Source: Phreatobacter cathodiphilus
Lineage (GTDB): Bacteria; Pseudomonadota; Alphaproteobacteria; Rhizobiales; Phreatobacteraceae
Length of the DNA: 64,000 nucleotides
Assembly (NCBI RefSeq): GCF_003008515.1
Contig: NZ_CP027668.1
Coordinates: 248,001 to 312,000 of the forward strand
Reading direction: 5' to 3'
Of the stretch, positions 1 to 8,320 are shown piece after piece. A model generated the notes under the pieces. That model saw nothing but the letters and a program-made list of their open reading frames with translations. It did not search any database and was not told the origin of the DNA. Position numbers and translations under genes: made by a program. How positions within the stretch are numbered: the stretch's first letter is position 1; each line of letters opens with the position of its first letter.

Positions 1-272
1 CCGTCCGTGTCGAAATAGGTGGCAGTGCGGGCCGGGCCGCGGCGCACCGCCTCGGCCGCCGCCGCCTTGCGCGACGTGGCGGCACGGGACACCGGCTTGT
101 CCGTCCTGGCGGTCATCGTATGCCATCTCCCATGGCAGATAAGACCGGCAGAATATATGGCATTTCTACCGTCGCGGCAAGCCGCGTCCGCAGGGGACGG
201 CATGGAGGCATGGGACGGCGGCGCGAAGGCCAGGGCGATCAGGGCCAGCAGTGCGACGATGACGGGTCTCAT
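1..272 (-). CDS. Small secreted protein, N-terminal part, runs off left edge
   Basis: An open frame runs from ATG at 272 off the window. An AGGAGG ribosome site lies 6 nt before that ATG. The first ~22 residues (MRPVIVALLALIALAFAPPS, then HA) form a clear Sec signal peptide. The mature part is short, Arg/Ala-rich and unlike any family I recognise. A second in-frame ATG at 116 has its own GGGAG site and a sigma70-like promoter just upstream, so a cytoplasmic product starting at 116 is the alternative. The C-terminus is outside the window, so the function cannot be named. Confidence 0.45.
   Translation of the reverse strand, partial: MRPVIVALLALIALAFAPPSHASMPSPADAACRDGRNAIYSAGLICHGRWHTMTARTDKPVSRAATSRKAAAAEAVRRGPARTATYFDTD
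152..180 (-). promoter_or_regulatory. Sigma70-like promoter inside the left-edge frame
   Basis: On the minus strand TTGCCG (180-175) is followed after exactly 17 nt by TATATT (157-152), an unusually AT-rich -10 for this GC-rich region. It would start transcription near 145, about 30 nt before the in-frame ATG at 116, which is preceded by GGGAG. Confidence 0.4.
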
Positions 273-377
273 GCGGTCCTCCTGTTGCGAGAAGAGGGAG
301 GATGCCTGAGGCGACCGCCGGCGTCAAGTAAAAAATCCTATGATAGGACGTTAGGCGGAATTGCGGGGCCTTGCCTC

Positions 378-528
378 CCCCTCACCCGCCCGCTGCCGCG
401 GGCACCCTCTCCCACGAGGGGAGAGGGATCGCGGCGGGGCGGGGTGTGCCAGTTCGAATGCGCCGCGCGACGCAGTCTCCCTCTCCCCTCGTGGGACAGG
501 GTGGCACCGTCAGGCGCCGGGTGAGGGC
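378..528. repeat. Intergenic imperfect palindrome (copy 1 of 3)
   Basis: The left half carries CCCTCACCC and ACCCTCTCCCACGAGGGGAG (near 378-427). The right half carries the reverse complement (near 477-528) with few mismatches, so the ~150 bp unit folds on itself. Similar units lie at 54963-55120 and 61579-61736. All three sit between genes; this one ends 12 bp beyond the amidase stop. The intervening 430-476 contains nothing else recognisable. Confidence 0.75.
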
Positions 529-539
529 CTCCGCCACAC

Positions 540-1937
540 TCACCCCTTCCGCCGCTCCGCCGCCAGCACCGTCTCCGCCACCCAGCGGGCGATGCCGGTG
601 AGGGCGTGGTCGCCGTGCTGCTGGCCGATCACCTGCACGCCGCAGGGCAGGCCGTCGACGGCCAGCAGCGGCAGCGAGATGGCCGGCGCGCCGGTCACCG
701 AGGTCCAGGCGTTGAAGGCCGGCAGGCCGGTGGTGTGGGCGATGCCGGAATCGGTGCCCTTGTTGTCGAGGCGCGGGGCGGCGCCGACGTTCGACAGGCA
801 GATCATGGCGTCCCCCGCCGCCGCCACGGCGAGCAGGGCGCGCTTGGCATGGTCGCGGGCCACCAGCAGGGCGCGGTACTCGTCCAGCGTCACCTTCTGG
901 CCGAGAATGTGCCGCTGCATCATGCTGTCGGAGAGGCCGCCGCCGTGCTCGGCCACCAGATTGTCGAGCGACCAGCGCATCTCGTAGGCGCAGATGTCCC
1001 GCGTCATGGCGAGGCTGTCGCCGATGGCCCGCTCGAAGGCCTCCACGACGGGGTTGTCGCGGCGAGAGACGATCTCGACGCCGGCGTCGCGCAGCACCGC
1101 CAGCACGCCCTCGAAGGCGGCGCGGGAGGCGGCGTCGGTGGCCGCCCAGCCCTCCGCCTCGATCACCACGAGGCGGGAGGGTGCGACGGGGGCGTGCAGC
1201 GTCGCCGGGCCGACCAGGCCGGGATAGCCGGGATCGCCGCCGGCCCTGATGGCGATTGCGTGGGCGACGCGCCACATGTCCTCGAGGCTGCCGGCATGGA
1301 CGCCGAGATGGCTCTGGCTGAAGCCCTGCCGTTCGCCGCGGTGCAGGGCGCCCATGGTGGGCTTCAGCGCGTAATTGGCGCAGAAGCCGGCCGGCCGAAT
1401 GCAGGAGCCGACCACCTGCGAGCCCAGCGTCACCGGCACCATGCGGGCGCCCACCGCCGCGGCCGAACCCGAGGACGAGCCGCCCGGCGAATGCTCCGCC
1501 GAGAAGGGATTGGTGGTGGGGCCGGGATGGGACATGCCGAGCTCGGTCGTCACCGCCTTGCCGAGGATGACCGCGCCTGCCGCCCGCAGCGCCTGCACGC
1601 TGGCCGAATCCTGCTTCGGCCAGTTTTTCTCATAGAGGGGGCTGCCCATCTTCGTCGGCATGTCGCGGGTGGCGTAGAGGTCCTTGATACCCACCGGGAT
1701 CCCGTCGATGGGCGAGAGCGGCTGCCCCGCCTTATAGCGCTCCGTGGCGGCATCCGCCGCGGCGCGGGCGCCCTCCCGGTTCAGCGTCACCCAGGCCTTC
1801 ACCACCGGCTCGCGCTCGTCGATCGTGGCGAGGCAGCGTTCCAGATAGGCCCGCGGGCTGTCGGTGCCGGCGAGGAAGTTCGGCACCTGGTCACAATAGG
1901 TCAGGGCCTGGAACGTGGTCGGGCTGTAGGACGGCAT
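540..1937 (-). CDS. Amidase signature family hydrolase
   Basis: 465 residues, the usual length for an amidase-signature enzyme. These cytoplasmic hydrolases cleave C-N bonds of amides using a Ser-cisSer-Lys triad. Lys85 lies in GIPVGIKDLY, the Ser/Gly-rich strand PGGSSSGSAAAV is at 151-162, and the nucleophile is probably Ser178 in VGSCIRPA. A GGGAG site 6 nt before the ATG supports the start. The gene stands alone between an intergenic palindrome and a small conserved gene. Substrate cannot be read from sequence. It lacks the gatB/gatC neighbours expected for a GatA role, so a catabolic or scavenging amidase is the better inference. Confidence 0.88.
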   Translation of the reverse strand: MPSYSPTTFQALTYCDQVPNFLAGTDSPRAYLERCLATIDEREPVVKAWVTLNREGARAAADAATERYKAGQPLSPIDGIPVGIKDLYATRDMPTKMGSPLYEKNWPKQDSASVQALRAAGAVILGKAVTTELGMSHPGPTTNPFSAEHSPGGSSSGSAAAVGARMVPVTLGSQVVGSCIRPAGFCANYALKPTMGALHRGERQGFSQSHLGVHAGSLEDMWRVAHAIAIRAGGDPGYPGLVGPATLHAPVAPSRLVVIEAEGWAATDAASRAAFEGVLAVLRDAGVEIVSRRDNPVVEAFERAIGDSLAMTRDICAYEMRWSLDNLVAEHGGGLSDSMMQRHILGQKVTLDEYRALLVARDHAKRALLAVAAAGDAMICLSNVGAAPRLDNKGTDSGIAHTTGLPAFNAWTSVTGAPAISLPLLAVDGLPCGVQVIGQQHGDHALTGIARWVAETVLAAERRKG

Positions 1938-2059
1938 CGGCGGCTCCCGGCGATACGAGGGTATCGGCGAATGCTAGACGCCTTTGCCGGGATGGGGATG
2001 GCCGTCGCCGCACGACAGGGGCGAGCCCGGCGCAGGGACGTGCCGCAGGGCGGTGCGGC

Positions 2060-2263
2060 TCAGCCCGGGCGCTGCGCCTCCGGCAGGATGGCGGCGGTCA
2101 GCGTCAGCACGGTTTCGGCCGGCTCGTCCTCGGCGAGCGCCGCGATGTCGTCGAGCAGGGCGCGGATGGCGCGGCGGGGATCGCCGTCGAATTCGGCCAG
2201 CACGGCCTCGACCTCGGGGTCCTCGACGGCGGCGCTGCGGATGGCGGTGAGGCTCTGGGCCAT
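2060..2263 (-). CDS. Small conserved hypothetical protein (67 aa)
   Basis: An acidic, helix-prone 67-residue protein (MAQSLTAIRSAAVEDPEVEA) of a kind common in Hyphomicrobiales, without known function. A near-perfect GAGGAGGAGAG ribosome site lies just before the ATG. No signal peptide, membrane segment or cysteine is present. It lies upstream of and in the same direction as the amidase (122 bp gap), so co-transcription is possible. Confidence 0.7.
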   Translation of the reverse strand: MAQSLTAIRSAAVEDPEVEAVLAEFDGDPRRAIRALLDDIAALAEDEPAETVLTLTAAILPEAQRPG

Positions 2264-2434
2264 GGATCTCTCCTCCTCGGGTTGAGATCACCCTACACGG
2301 CCTCTTGCCAAATTCTGTCAGCAGGATGGCAGCAAGCCCATCAACCCTAACGCGAGCCGGTGCTTGCCGGATGGTTTCCGAAGCGTTAAGAGATGACGTA
2401 AGGTTAATCGTTACCCCCCTACCGGTGCCGTCTC

Positions 2435-3337
2435 ATGTTCCGCGTTTTCGGCATTGTCGCCGTCCTCGGCCTGGCCTGCCTGTCGATTTCCGGATCGGTG
2501 GCGGAGGATCGCGACGAGTTCTACGCCATCGCCCGCGGCGAGAGCGGTCGCCGTGCCGCGCCTGCGGCGCCGGGCGGCTGGTTCGGTCAGCGCCAGGCGC
2601 CGACCGTGGCGCATCTGCCCGCCGGCAGGGCGCCGCGCCAGATGAACACCCGCCCGACGCGCCAGGGTCAGGCGCTGGCGGGGGCCGACGGCTCCTCCCG
2701 TGCCTTCTGCGTGCGCTCCTGCGACGGCTATTTCTTCCCCGTCGGCCCGGCCACCGGCGGCGCCGGCCGCACCGCCCAGGCGGAGGCCTGCGGCGCCATG
2801 TGCCCCGGCGCCAGCGTGCGCCTCTACCCCGCCCGCAACGGCGCCATCGAGACGGCGCGCTCCGAGACGGGCCAACTCTACGGCGCCACCGCCACCGCCT
2901 TCCGCTATCGCGAGCGGCTCGTGCCGGGCTGCTCCTGCCAGGCGAACGTCACCCAGGGCCTGGCGCGCCTCGCGCTGGCGAAGGACCACACGCTGCGCAC
3001 CGGCGACGTGGTGGTGACGGATCAGGGCGTGCGCGTGTTCCGTGCCGGCGGACGCTTCCCGCACCAGCCGCGCGACTTCGTCACCGCGCGCGCCTATGGG
3101 CGCCTGTCGCCGGACATGCGCCGGCGCGTGGAGGAGATCGAGACGGCCCGCCTGCCCGAGCGGCTGCGCTATGCCGGCATCGCGCCCGCGTCGACGACCG
3201 ACACCTTCGCGCGCGCGTCGCGGCTCGAGGGCCTGCGCGAGATGACGGCGCTGCGCGGCCCGGTGCGGCAGATCGCCATCGAGCGGCAGACCGCGCCGCG
3301 GATGATGCGGGCGCCGCTGCCGCCGCGCCGGTCCTAG
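2435..3337 (+). CDS. DUF2865 domain secreted protein
   Basis: 300 residues with an N-terminal signal peptide (about 1-23). The DUF2865 core spans roughly 90-170 and shows the family hallmarks FCVRSCDGYFFPV, then CGAMCPG and CSCQ; these paired cysteines suggest disulfides in the envelope. The C-terminal third is Arg-rich and probably disordered. DUF2865 proteins are restricted mainly to Hyphomicrobiales and have no assigned activity. The gene converges with the ChaN-like gene; their stop codons overlap by 3 bp. Confidence 0.85.
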   Translation: MFRVFGIVAVLGLACLSISGSVAEDRDEFYAIARGESGRRAAPAAPGGWFGQRQAPTVAHLPAGRAPRQMNTRPTRQGQALAGADGSSRAFCVRSCDGYFFPVGPATGGAGRTAQAEACGAMCPGASVRLYPARNGAIETARSETGQLYGATATAFRYRERLVPGCSCQANVTQGLARLALAKDHTLRTGDVVVTDQGVRVFRAGGRFPHQPRDFVTARAYGRLSPDMRRRVEEIETARLPERLRYAGIAPASTTDTFARASRLEGLREMTALRGPVRQIAIERQTAPRMMRAPLPPRRS

Positions 3338-4203
3338 CCTGCGACGAGCCGCGCGCGCGTGCGCCGGGTCGCGGGCGGCTCGGGCCTGTCCAGTCTGAAC
3401 ACCGCGTCCGCCAGGCGGCGGTCGGGCTCGATGGCGAGAGTCTCATCCTGGTTGGGCAGAAGAACGGCGACGTCGGTCACGCCGAGATCGGCGAGCTGGT
3501 AGGGCGTGCCGTGGCCGTATTCCAGGTGGCCGCGGCCGATGATGCCGACGACGAGGTCGGCGGTGCCGTCGCCGAGCGCCCGCGCGATGGCGCAGGCGAA
3601 GGCGCGGTCCCAGGTCTGCTGCGCGCGCACGAAGCGATCCCACCCCGCATCGTCCGGGCCGGCGGCGCCGGGCGCGCGCCCGCCCGCGCCGGTCAGCTCG
3701 AACAGGTAGCGCCGGTAGGCGGATGTCGCGGGCGCCGCCGGCGTCAGCCCGTCGCGCTCTTCCTCGGGGATGGCGGCCCAGCCCTCCTTGCCCACGCGCG
3801 TGACGAGCGGGCGGTGGCAGTTGAGGGCCAGCATGCGCACGCGCGCCTGCCGGCAGATGTGGAAGATCGGCAGATAGATTTCGGCGGGAAAGCCCCAGAC
3901 CGTATCCCACTCGCTCTCCGCCAGGAAGGCGGCGGTCGAGAGCTGACCGTCGACCCAGCGGTCGAGCACCGGCTGCAGCCGCCGGGGAAACATCTCGAAG
4001 CCGACGGCAAGGCGCGGCTGGAGCTGGTGCAGGGCCGCGATCACATGCATCTGCCAGCGGTGGATCTCGGCCACGTCGTGCGTCTCGCCGAGCAGGACGG
4101 CCTGCCGACGCGCCATCCGCTCCATCAGGGCCCGCCCATCGAGAATCGCGCCCGTGAGGGGATCGCACCATGCGGCGCGGGGATGGGGGTGGTGTATGGC
4201 CAT
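3334..4203 (-). CDS. ChaN family (haem-binding uptake) protein
   Basis: About 289 residues of the ChaN / Haem_bdP family (PF04187). Signatures are LLGETHD near 37-43, GFEMFPRRLQPVLDRW, and the C-terminal GIIGRGHLEYGHGTPYQL. Characterised ChaN is a haem-binding lipoprotein linked to iron uptake, but this copy has no lipobox cysteine at the N-terminus, so localisation is uncertain. I place the start at the ATG at 4203, preceded by GGTGAG; ATGs at 4215 and 4257 are in frame but lack a ribosome site. Confidence 0.75.
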   Translation of the reverse strand: MAIHHPHPRAAWCDPLTGAILDGRALMERMARRQAVLLGETHDVAEIHRWQMHVIAALHQLQPRLAVGFEMFPRRLQPVLDRWVDGQLSTAAFLAESEWDTVWGFPAEIYLPIFHICRQARVRMLALNCHRPLVTRVGKEGWAAIPEEERDGLTPAAPATSAYRRYLFELTGAGGRAPGAAGPDDAGWDRFVRAQQTWDRAFACAIARALGDGTADLVVGIIGRGHLEYGHGTPYQLADLGVTDVAVLLPNQDETLAIEPDRRLADAVFRLDRPEPPATRRTRARLVAG

Positions 4204-4402
4204 CGAACTCACCATGCGGGATCGACGGGTTCTGACGGTCATCGTTGACGCGGTCAATCAGCTTTGTCTGGCAAGCGGTGGGAGGGGCGACGACGGCCCT
4301 GTCCTGCCGGAGCCGCCTCAGGCGACCCGGAGGCGCGCGAGGACATGGTTTTGCCCGGTGCGGAACTGCCCCGCCTGCGGCGAGCGGCGCTCGGCGTTCC
4401 TG

Positions 4403-5479
4403 TCAGGCCGTCCGCCCGGCAGCGATCGCCGCGAGGCCCGTGTCAGCCTGCGTGCTTTCCTCGTGGACGATCTTCGTCTGAGTGCCAGGTGCCATATCGT
4501 TCACATAAATGGTCGCCTGCATCCGGTTGGCGAGTGCCTCGACGATGCTGGTTCCGAGGCCCGACTTGGCGCCGCCTGCACCGGCTGTCGGCATCCCGAC
4601 GCCGTTGTCGGTGACGCTGAGGGTCCAACCGGTCGGACCCGAGGAATAGGCGACGACGATGGCCCCGCGGCGTTCGTCGGCAAAGGCGTGCTTCAGCGAA
4701 TTGATGACCAGTTCCGTAATGGTGAGGCCGAGGCTGATCGAGAACTCGCCGCTCACCGTGGTGTCGTCAGCCTCCACCGTCAGGGTGAGAGCCTCGGGAT
4801 CACGGATCATCGAGGCGGCGAGGCTGCGGCACAGAGCCGTGAAATAGTCCCGCAAGTGGACGTCGCCGGCCTGTGAATCGGCCAGTTGCCGCTCGACGGA
4901 TGCGATCGACATCACCCGGTTGCGGGCGTCCGTGAGATGGCCGCGGGCCTCCTCGGACTGGACCCGGCGGGCGCTCTGCATCAGGACGCTGGCGATGATC
5001 TGCAGGCTGTTGGCGACCCGGTGATGCACCTCCTGCAGGAGGGCGGCCTTGTCGCGGATGAGGGACTGCTTGAAGCTTTCGGACGACCGCTCATCGGTGG
5101 CGTCGAAGATTTCCAGAAGCACGCGCACCTCCGGTCCCGCCGCATGGACGAGACGATGTGCGTGCAGCACCAAGCGTCGCTTGCCCAGGGCCGGGCTGTC
5201 GAGATCGAATTCATAGGCCTCGACGTCGGCTGTTCCCATCGCGGTTTCCCGCAACAGCGAGCGCAGGTTCGCCACGCCCCACTCCCCCTGCCCCAGGGCG
5301 AAGACGCTGCGACCGTCGACGCTGGCCGGATCGATCTGGAAGGCACGGCAGAAGGACGGGCTCGCTCCGATCACCGTCATGTCGGTTTCGAGAAGGACGA
5401 GCGGCGACGTCGAACTGGCAACCACCGCGAGAGCGAGGCTGAGGGCCGGATCTGGGATGGATGGCCGGTGCGGGGTCAA
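4403..5479 (-). CDS. PAS / HisKA_2 sensor histidine kinase
   Basis: About 358 residues. An N-terminal PAS-like domain (about 15-130) precedes a HisKA_2 dimerisation helix with ALLQEVHHRVANSLQ near 146-160 (phospho-acceptor His at 152/153). A HATPase domain follows, with N box TELVINSLKHAF, G1 DNGVGMP and G2 GLGTSIVEALANRM. There is no membrane segment, so this is a soluble sensor of the type found in alphaproteobacterial light and stress signalling. I choose the TTG at 5479 because AAGGGGACG precedes it at good distance; an upstream ATG at 5593 would add 38 poorly structured residues. No response regulator is adjacent, so it is an orphan and its input is unknown. Confidence 0.85.
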   Translation of the reverse strand: MTPHRPSIPDPALSLALAVVASSTSPLVLLETDMTVIGASPSFCRAFQIDPASVDGRSVFALGQGEWGVANLRSLLRETAMGTADVEAYEFDLDSPALGKRRLVLHAHRLVHAAGPEVRVLLEIFDATDERSSESFKQSLIRDKAALLQEVHHRVANSLQIIASVLMQSARRVQSEEARGHLTDARNRVMSIASVERQLADSQAGDVHLRDYFTALCRSLAASMIRDPEALTLTVEADDTTVSGEFSISLGLTITELVINSLKHAFADERRGAIVVAYSSGPTGWTLSVTDNGVGMPTAGAGGAKSGLGTSIVEALANRMQATIYVNDMAPGTQTKIVHEESTQADTGLAAIAAGRTA

Positions 5480-5653
5480 GAACGTCCCCTTTCGCGGAAA
5501 ACGCGGAGGCCTGCGGAACGCGAGGCTTGCCCGGTCGATACACTCCGTCCGCCGCAAGGGGGGCGCTGGCCGATGGAGAACTGATCCTACCACGTCCGCA
5601 AGACCGCCGGTGGAAATACTGTGTGCGGTGCGCTTTCCGGTCTGAACTCTCGC

Positions 5654-6892
5654 CTATCGTCCCGTCTGCGGCCGGAACAACCGGCCCTTCTCCGCAACCA
5701 GAACCATGGCGAGAGCCGCCACGCCGCAGGCGCCGAAGCCCAGCACGATGGGCAGGGCGGTGCCGTTGAAGTGCTGGCCGATCCAGAAGCCGATCAGGGC
5801 TCCGCCCACCGTCGAGACGAAGCCCTGCACGGAGGAGGCGGTCCCGGCGACATGGCCGAGCGGATCCATCGCCAGGGCGCCGAAGTTGGAGGCCATCAGG
5901 CCGAAGAAGAACATGGTGGCGCACTGGAACAGGGTGAAGGTCCAGAGCGTCTCGTAGCCGGCCAGCGCCACGGAGCCGTGGATCAGCGTCGCCGCGAGAT
6001 AGCCGATCAGCGCGGTATGCGAGACCCGCCGCATGCCGAACCGTTCGACGACGCGCGAATTGAGGAAGGAGGCGATGGCCATGAACCCGGCGATCACCGC
6101 GAAGATGATGGTGAAGATGTCGCTGGCGCGGAAGACGTCCTCGAACAGCTGCTGCGAGGCGTTGATGAAGCCGAACAGGCTGCCGATGACGAAGGTCATG
6201 GCGAGCATGTAGCCGACCGACTGGCGCGTCGTCAGACAGATGCGGAAGGCGTTGACGATGGGCCAGAGGGCGATCGGCGTGCGGTCTTCCGGGTGCAGCG
6301 TCTCGGGCAGCTTGCGCGCCACCCAGAGCGCCACGACAATCCCGAAGAGGCCGAGCGAGGCGAAGATCCAGCGCCACGGCGCCACCAGGATGATGACCTG
6401 GCCGATGGAGGGAGCCAGGATCGGCACCGCGAGGAAGACGATGAAGGCGAGCGACATGACCCGCGCCATCTGCCGGCCGGAAAAGGTGTCGCGGACGATG
6501 GAGACGGCGAGCACCCGCGAGGCGGCGGCGCCGATGCCCTGCACCACCCGCGCCACCATCATGGCCTCGAAGCTGGTGGCGAAGGTCGCCGCAAGGCTGC
6601 CGACGACATAGATCGCGAGCCCGATGAGCAGCACCGGGCGGCGGCCGAACCGGTCCGCGAGCGTGCCGTAGATGACCTGTGCCACCCCGAAACCGAGCAG
6701 GTAGGAGGTGACCACCCACTGCCGGGCGTTCGGCGAGACGATCCCGAGCGCCTCGCCGATTTCCGGCAAGGCGGGGAGCATGGAATCGATGGCCAGCGCA
6801 TTGGTCGCCATCAGCGCGGCGATCATGGCGACGAACTGGCGGAAGCCCAGTCCGGGATAGGGTGCCGCGGCGGGCGGGGACATGGCGGTCAT
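5654..6892 (-). CDS. MFS transporter, Bcr/CflA drug-resistance family
   Basis: About 412 residues with 12 predicted membrane segments. The loop 2-3 motif GTLADRFGRRPVLLIG and the family pattern VVQGIGAAASRVLAVSIVRD mark the Bcr/CflA group of proton-coupled drug exporters in the inner membrane. ATGs at 6940, 6892 and 6883 are possible; 6892 best fits the family N-terminus. The gene is divergent from the first Bug gene across 267 bp that hold both promoters; I see no strong operator there. Substrate unknown. Confidence 0.88.
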   Translation of the reverse strand: MTAMSPPAAAPYPGLGFRQFVAMIAALMATNALAIDSMLPALPEIGEALGIVSPNARQWVVTSYLLGFGVAQVIYGTLADRFGRRPVLLIGLAIYVVGSLAATFATSFEAMMVARVVQGIGAAASRVLAVSIVRDTFSGRQMARVMSLAFIVFLAVPILAPSIGQVIILVAPWRWIFASLGLFGIVVALWVARKLPETLHPEDRTPIALWPIVNAFRICLTTRQSVGYMLAMTFVIGSLFGFINASQQLFEDVFRASDIFTIIFAVIAGFMAIASFLNSRVVERFGMRRVSHTALIGYLAATLIHGSVALAGYETLWTFTLFQCATMFFFGLMASNFGALAMDPLGHVAGTASSVQGFVSTVGGALIGFWIGQHFNGTALPIVLGFGACGVAALAMVLVAEKGRLFRPQTGR

Positions 6893-7159
6893 GGAGGCTC
6901 TGCAAAAGGGATATCGCGGCCCGGGGGGCCGCAAGGGCATTCGGGAGTGACGCCCTGACCTAATACGTGGCCCTCCGCGGCACTATTGATTTTGCTGTAA
7001 TGCAGCATCCCGGCCCGCCGCGGGTTGCGGCGGGGCCCGCCTGACGGCTACCATTTACCCAACGCACACGGTCGGGTGTCACGCTGCCTCGGGTCATCGA
7101 GTGGGGGAGCGTGGCTGCAACCCGCTGAAGATGGTCAAACACATGAGGAAATGCTGCTG

Positions 7160-8143
7160 ATGATCACTCGCCGTACGACGCTTGCAGGGCTCGCCGGAGT
7201 TCTGGCCGTCCCCGCCATCCGCACCGCTTCGGCCCAGGACGCTTGGCCGTCCCGGCCCGTGCGCATGATCGTGCCTTTCCCGCCGGGCGGCTCTACCGAC
7301 GTGCTCGCCCGCGTCATCGCCGAGAACCTGTCGAAGGAGATCGGCCAGACCGTCGTCATCGAGAACCGGCCGGGATCGGCCGGCAACGTTGGCGTCAACG
7401 CCGTCGCCAAGGCCGAGCCCGACGGCTACACGATCGGCGTCTCGACCATCGGCCCGCTCTCGGCCCATATCGAGCTCTACCGCAACCTGCCCTTCAATCC
7501 GCTGACCGATTTCACCTATATCGCCGACATCTACGAGATCCCCAACGTCCTCGTGGTCAACCCGCAGACGCCGGTGTCGACGGTTCAGGAGTTCATCGCC
7601 TGGGTGAAGGCGAAGGGCGAGGGCAAGGCCTCCTACGGCACGCCGGGTCTCGGCACCACGGCACACCTGTCGACCGAGTTCCTGTCGCGCAAGGTCGGCA
7701 TGAAGCCGCTCCACGTGCCCTACCGGACCGGCGCGGTCGCCGTGCAGGATCTCATTGCCGGCCGCATCGACTTCATGTTCGACAACCTGCCGACCATCAT
7801 CGGCCAGATCCAGGGCAAGACGATCAAGGCGATCGCCGTCTCGACCGCCAAGCGCTGGCCGGGCCTGCCGGAGATTCCGACCATGATCGAGGGCGGAGTC
7901 GCCGATTTCGACGTGACCTCCTGGTCGGGCATGATCGCGCCGAAGGGCCTGCCCGACGCCGTCACCAAGAAGCTGGTCGACGCCCATATCAAGATCGGCC
8001 AGGACCCGGCCTTCGTGAAGCGCTTCCAGGAGCTCGGCGCCCTCGCGACCATGAAGGGCCCCGACGCCCTCAAGGCGCGCATGGCGACCGAGATCCCGCG
8101 CTGGGCCGAGGTGGTGCGCGCCGCCGGCGCCAAGGTCGAGTAA
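7160..8143 (+). CDS. Bug family tricarboxylate-type substrate-binding protein (1)
   Basis: 327 residues. The N-terminus MITRRTTLAGLAGV with a twin-arginine and an ASA cleavage site indicates export to the periplasm. The Bug/TctC fold follows, with PVRMIVPFPPGGSTDVLAR and VVIENRPGSAGNVG, the loops that grip the carboxylate ligand. GAGGAA lies 9 nt before the ATG at 7160, favouring it over ATG 7151. Such proteins feed tripartite TctAB transporters, but no tctA or tctB is in the window. A paralogue follows directly. Ligand unknown, probably an organic or amino acid. Confidence 0.88.
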   Translation: MITRRTTLAGLAGVLAVPAIRTASAQDAWPSRPVRMIVPFPPGGSTDVLARVIAENLSKEIGQTVVIENRPGSAGNVGVNAVAKAEPDGYTIGVSTIGPLSAHIELYRNLPFNPLTDFTYIADIYEIPNVLVVNPQTPVSTVQEFIAWVKAKGEGKASYGTPGLGTTAHLSTEFLSRKVGMKPLHVPYRTGAVAVQDLIAGRIDFMFDNLPTIIGQIQGKTIKAIAVSTAKRWPGLPEIPTMIEGGVADFDVTSWSGMIAPKGLPDAVTKKLVDAHIKIGQDPAFVKRFQELGALATMKGPDALKARMATEIPRWAEVVRAAGAKVE

Positions 8144-8181
8144 CCGGCCGCCCCCGGGCGCACCGCTCCGATGAGAACCCT

Positions 8182-8215
8182 CCATGGCCGGACATCGTCC
8201 CGGCCATGGTCGTTT
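8182..8215 (+). terminator. Hairpin downstream of first Bug gene
   Basis: CCATGGCCGG (8182-8191) pairs perfectly with CCGGCCATGG (8200-8209) over an 8-nt loop, followed by TCGTTTC. It lies 39 nt after the stop codon and has only a weak U-tract, so a partial terminator or an mRNA 3' stabiliser are both possible. Confidence 0.55.
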
Positions 8216-8289
8216 CAGAAGCCCGGCTGCAAACCGGCTCCCCTCCCAACCGGCCCAGTTGCGCCGTCTTCTGAAATGGCGTTTCATTT

Positions 8290-8310
8290 CCGAAAGAACC
8301 CTTTCGGAGG
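8290..8310 (+). promoter_or_regulatory. Stem-loop overlapping the ribosome site of second Bug gene
   Basis: CCGAAAG (8290-8296) and CTTTCGG (8301-8307) form a 7-bp stem whose right arm runs into the CGGAGG ribosome site (8305-8310) of the gene starting at 8321. Folding could limit translation. Function inferred from position only. Confidence 0.35.
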
Positions 8311-8320
8311 AAACCTGCCC

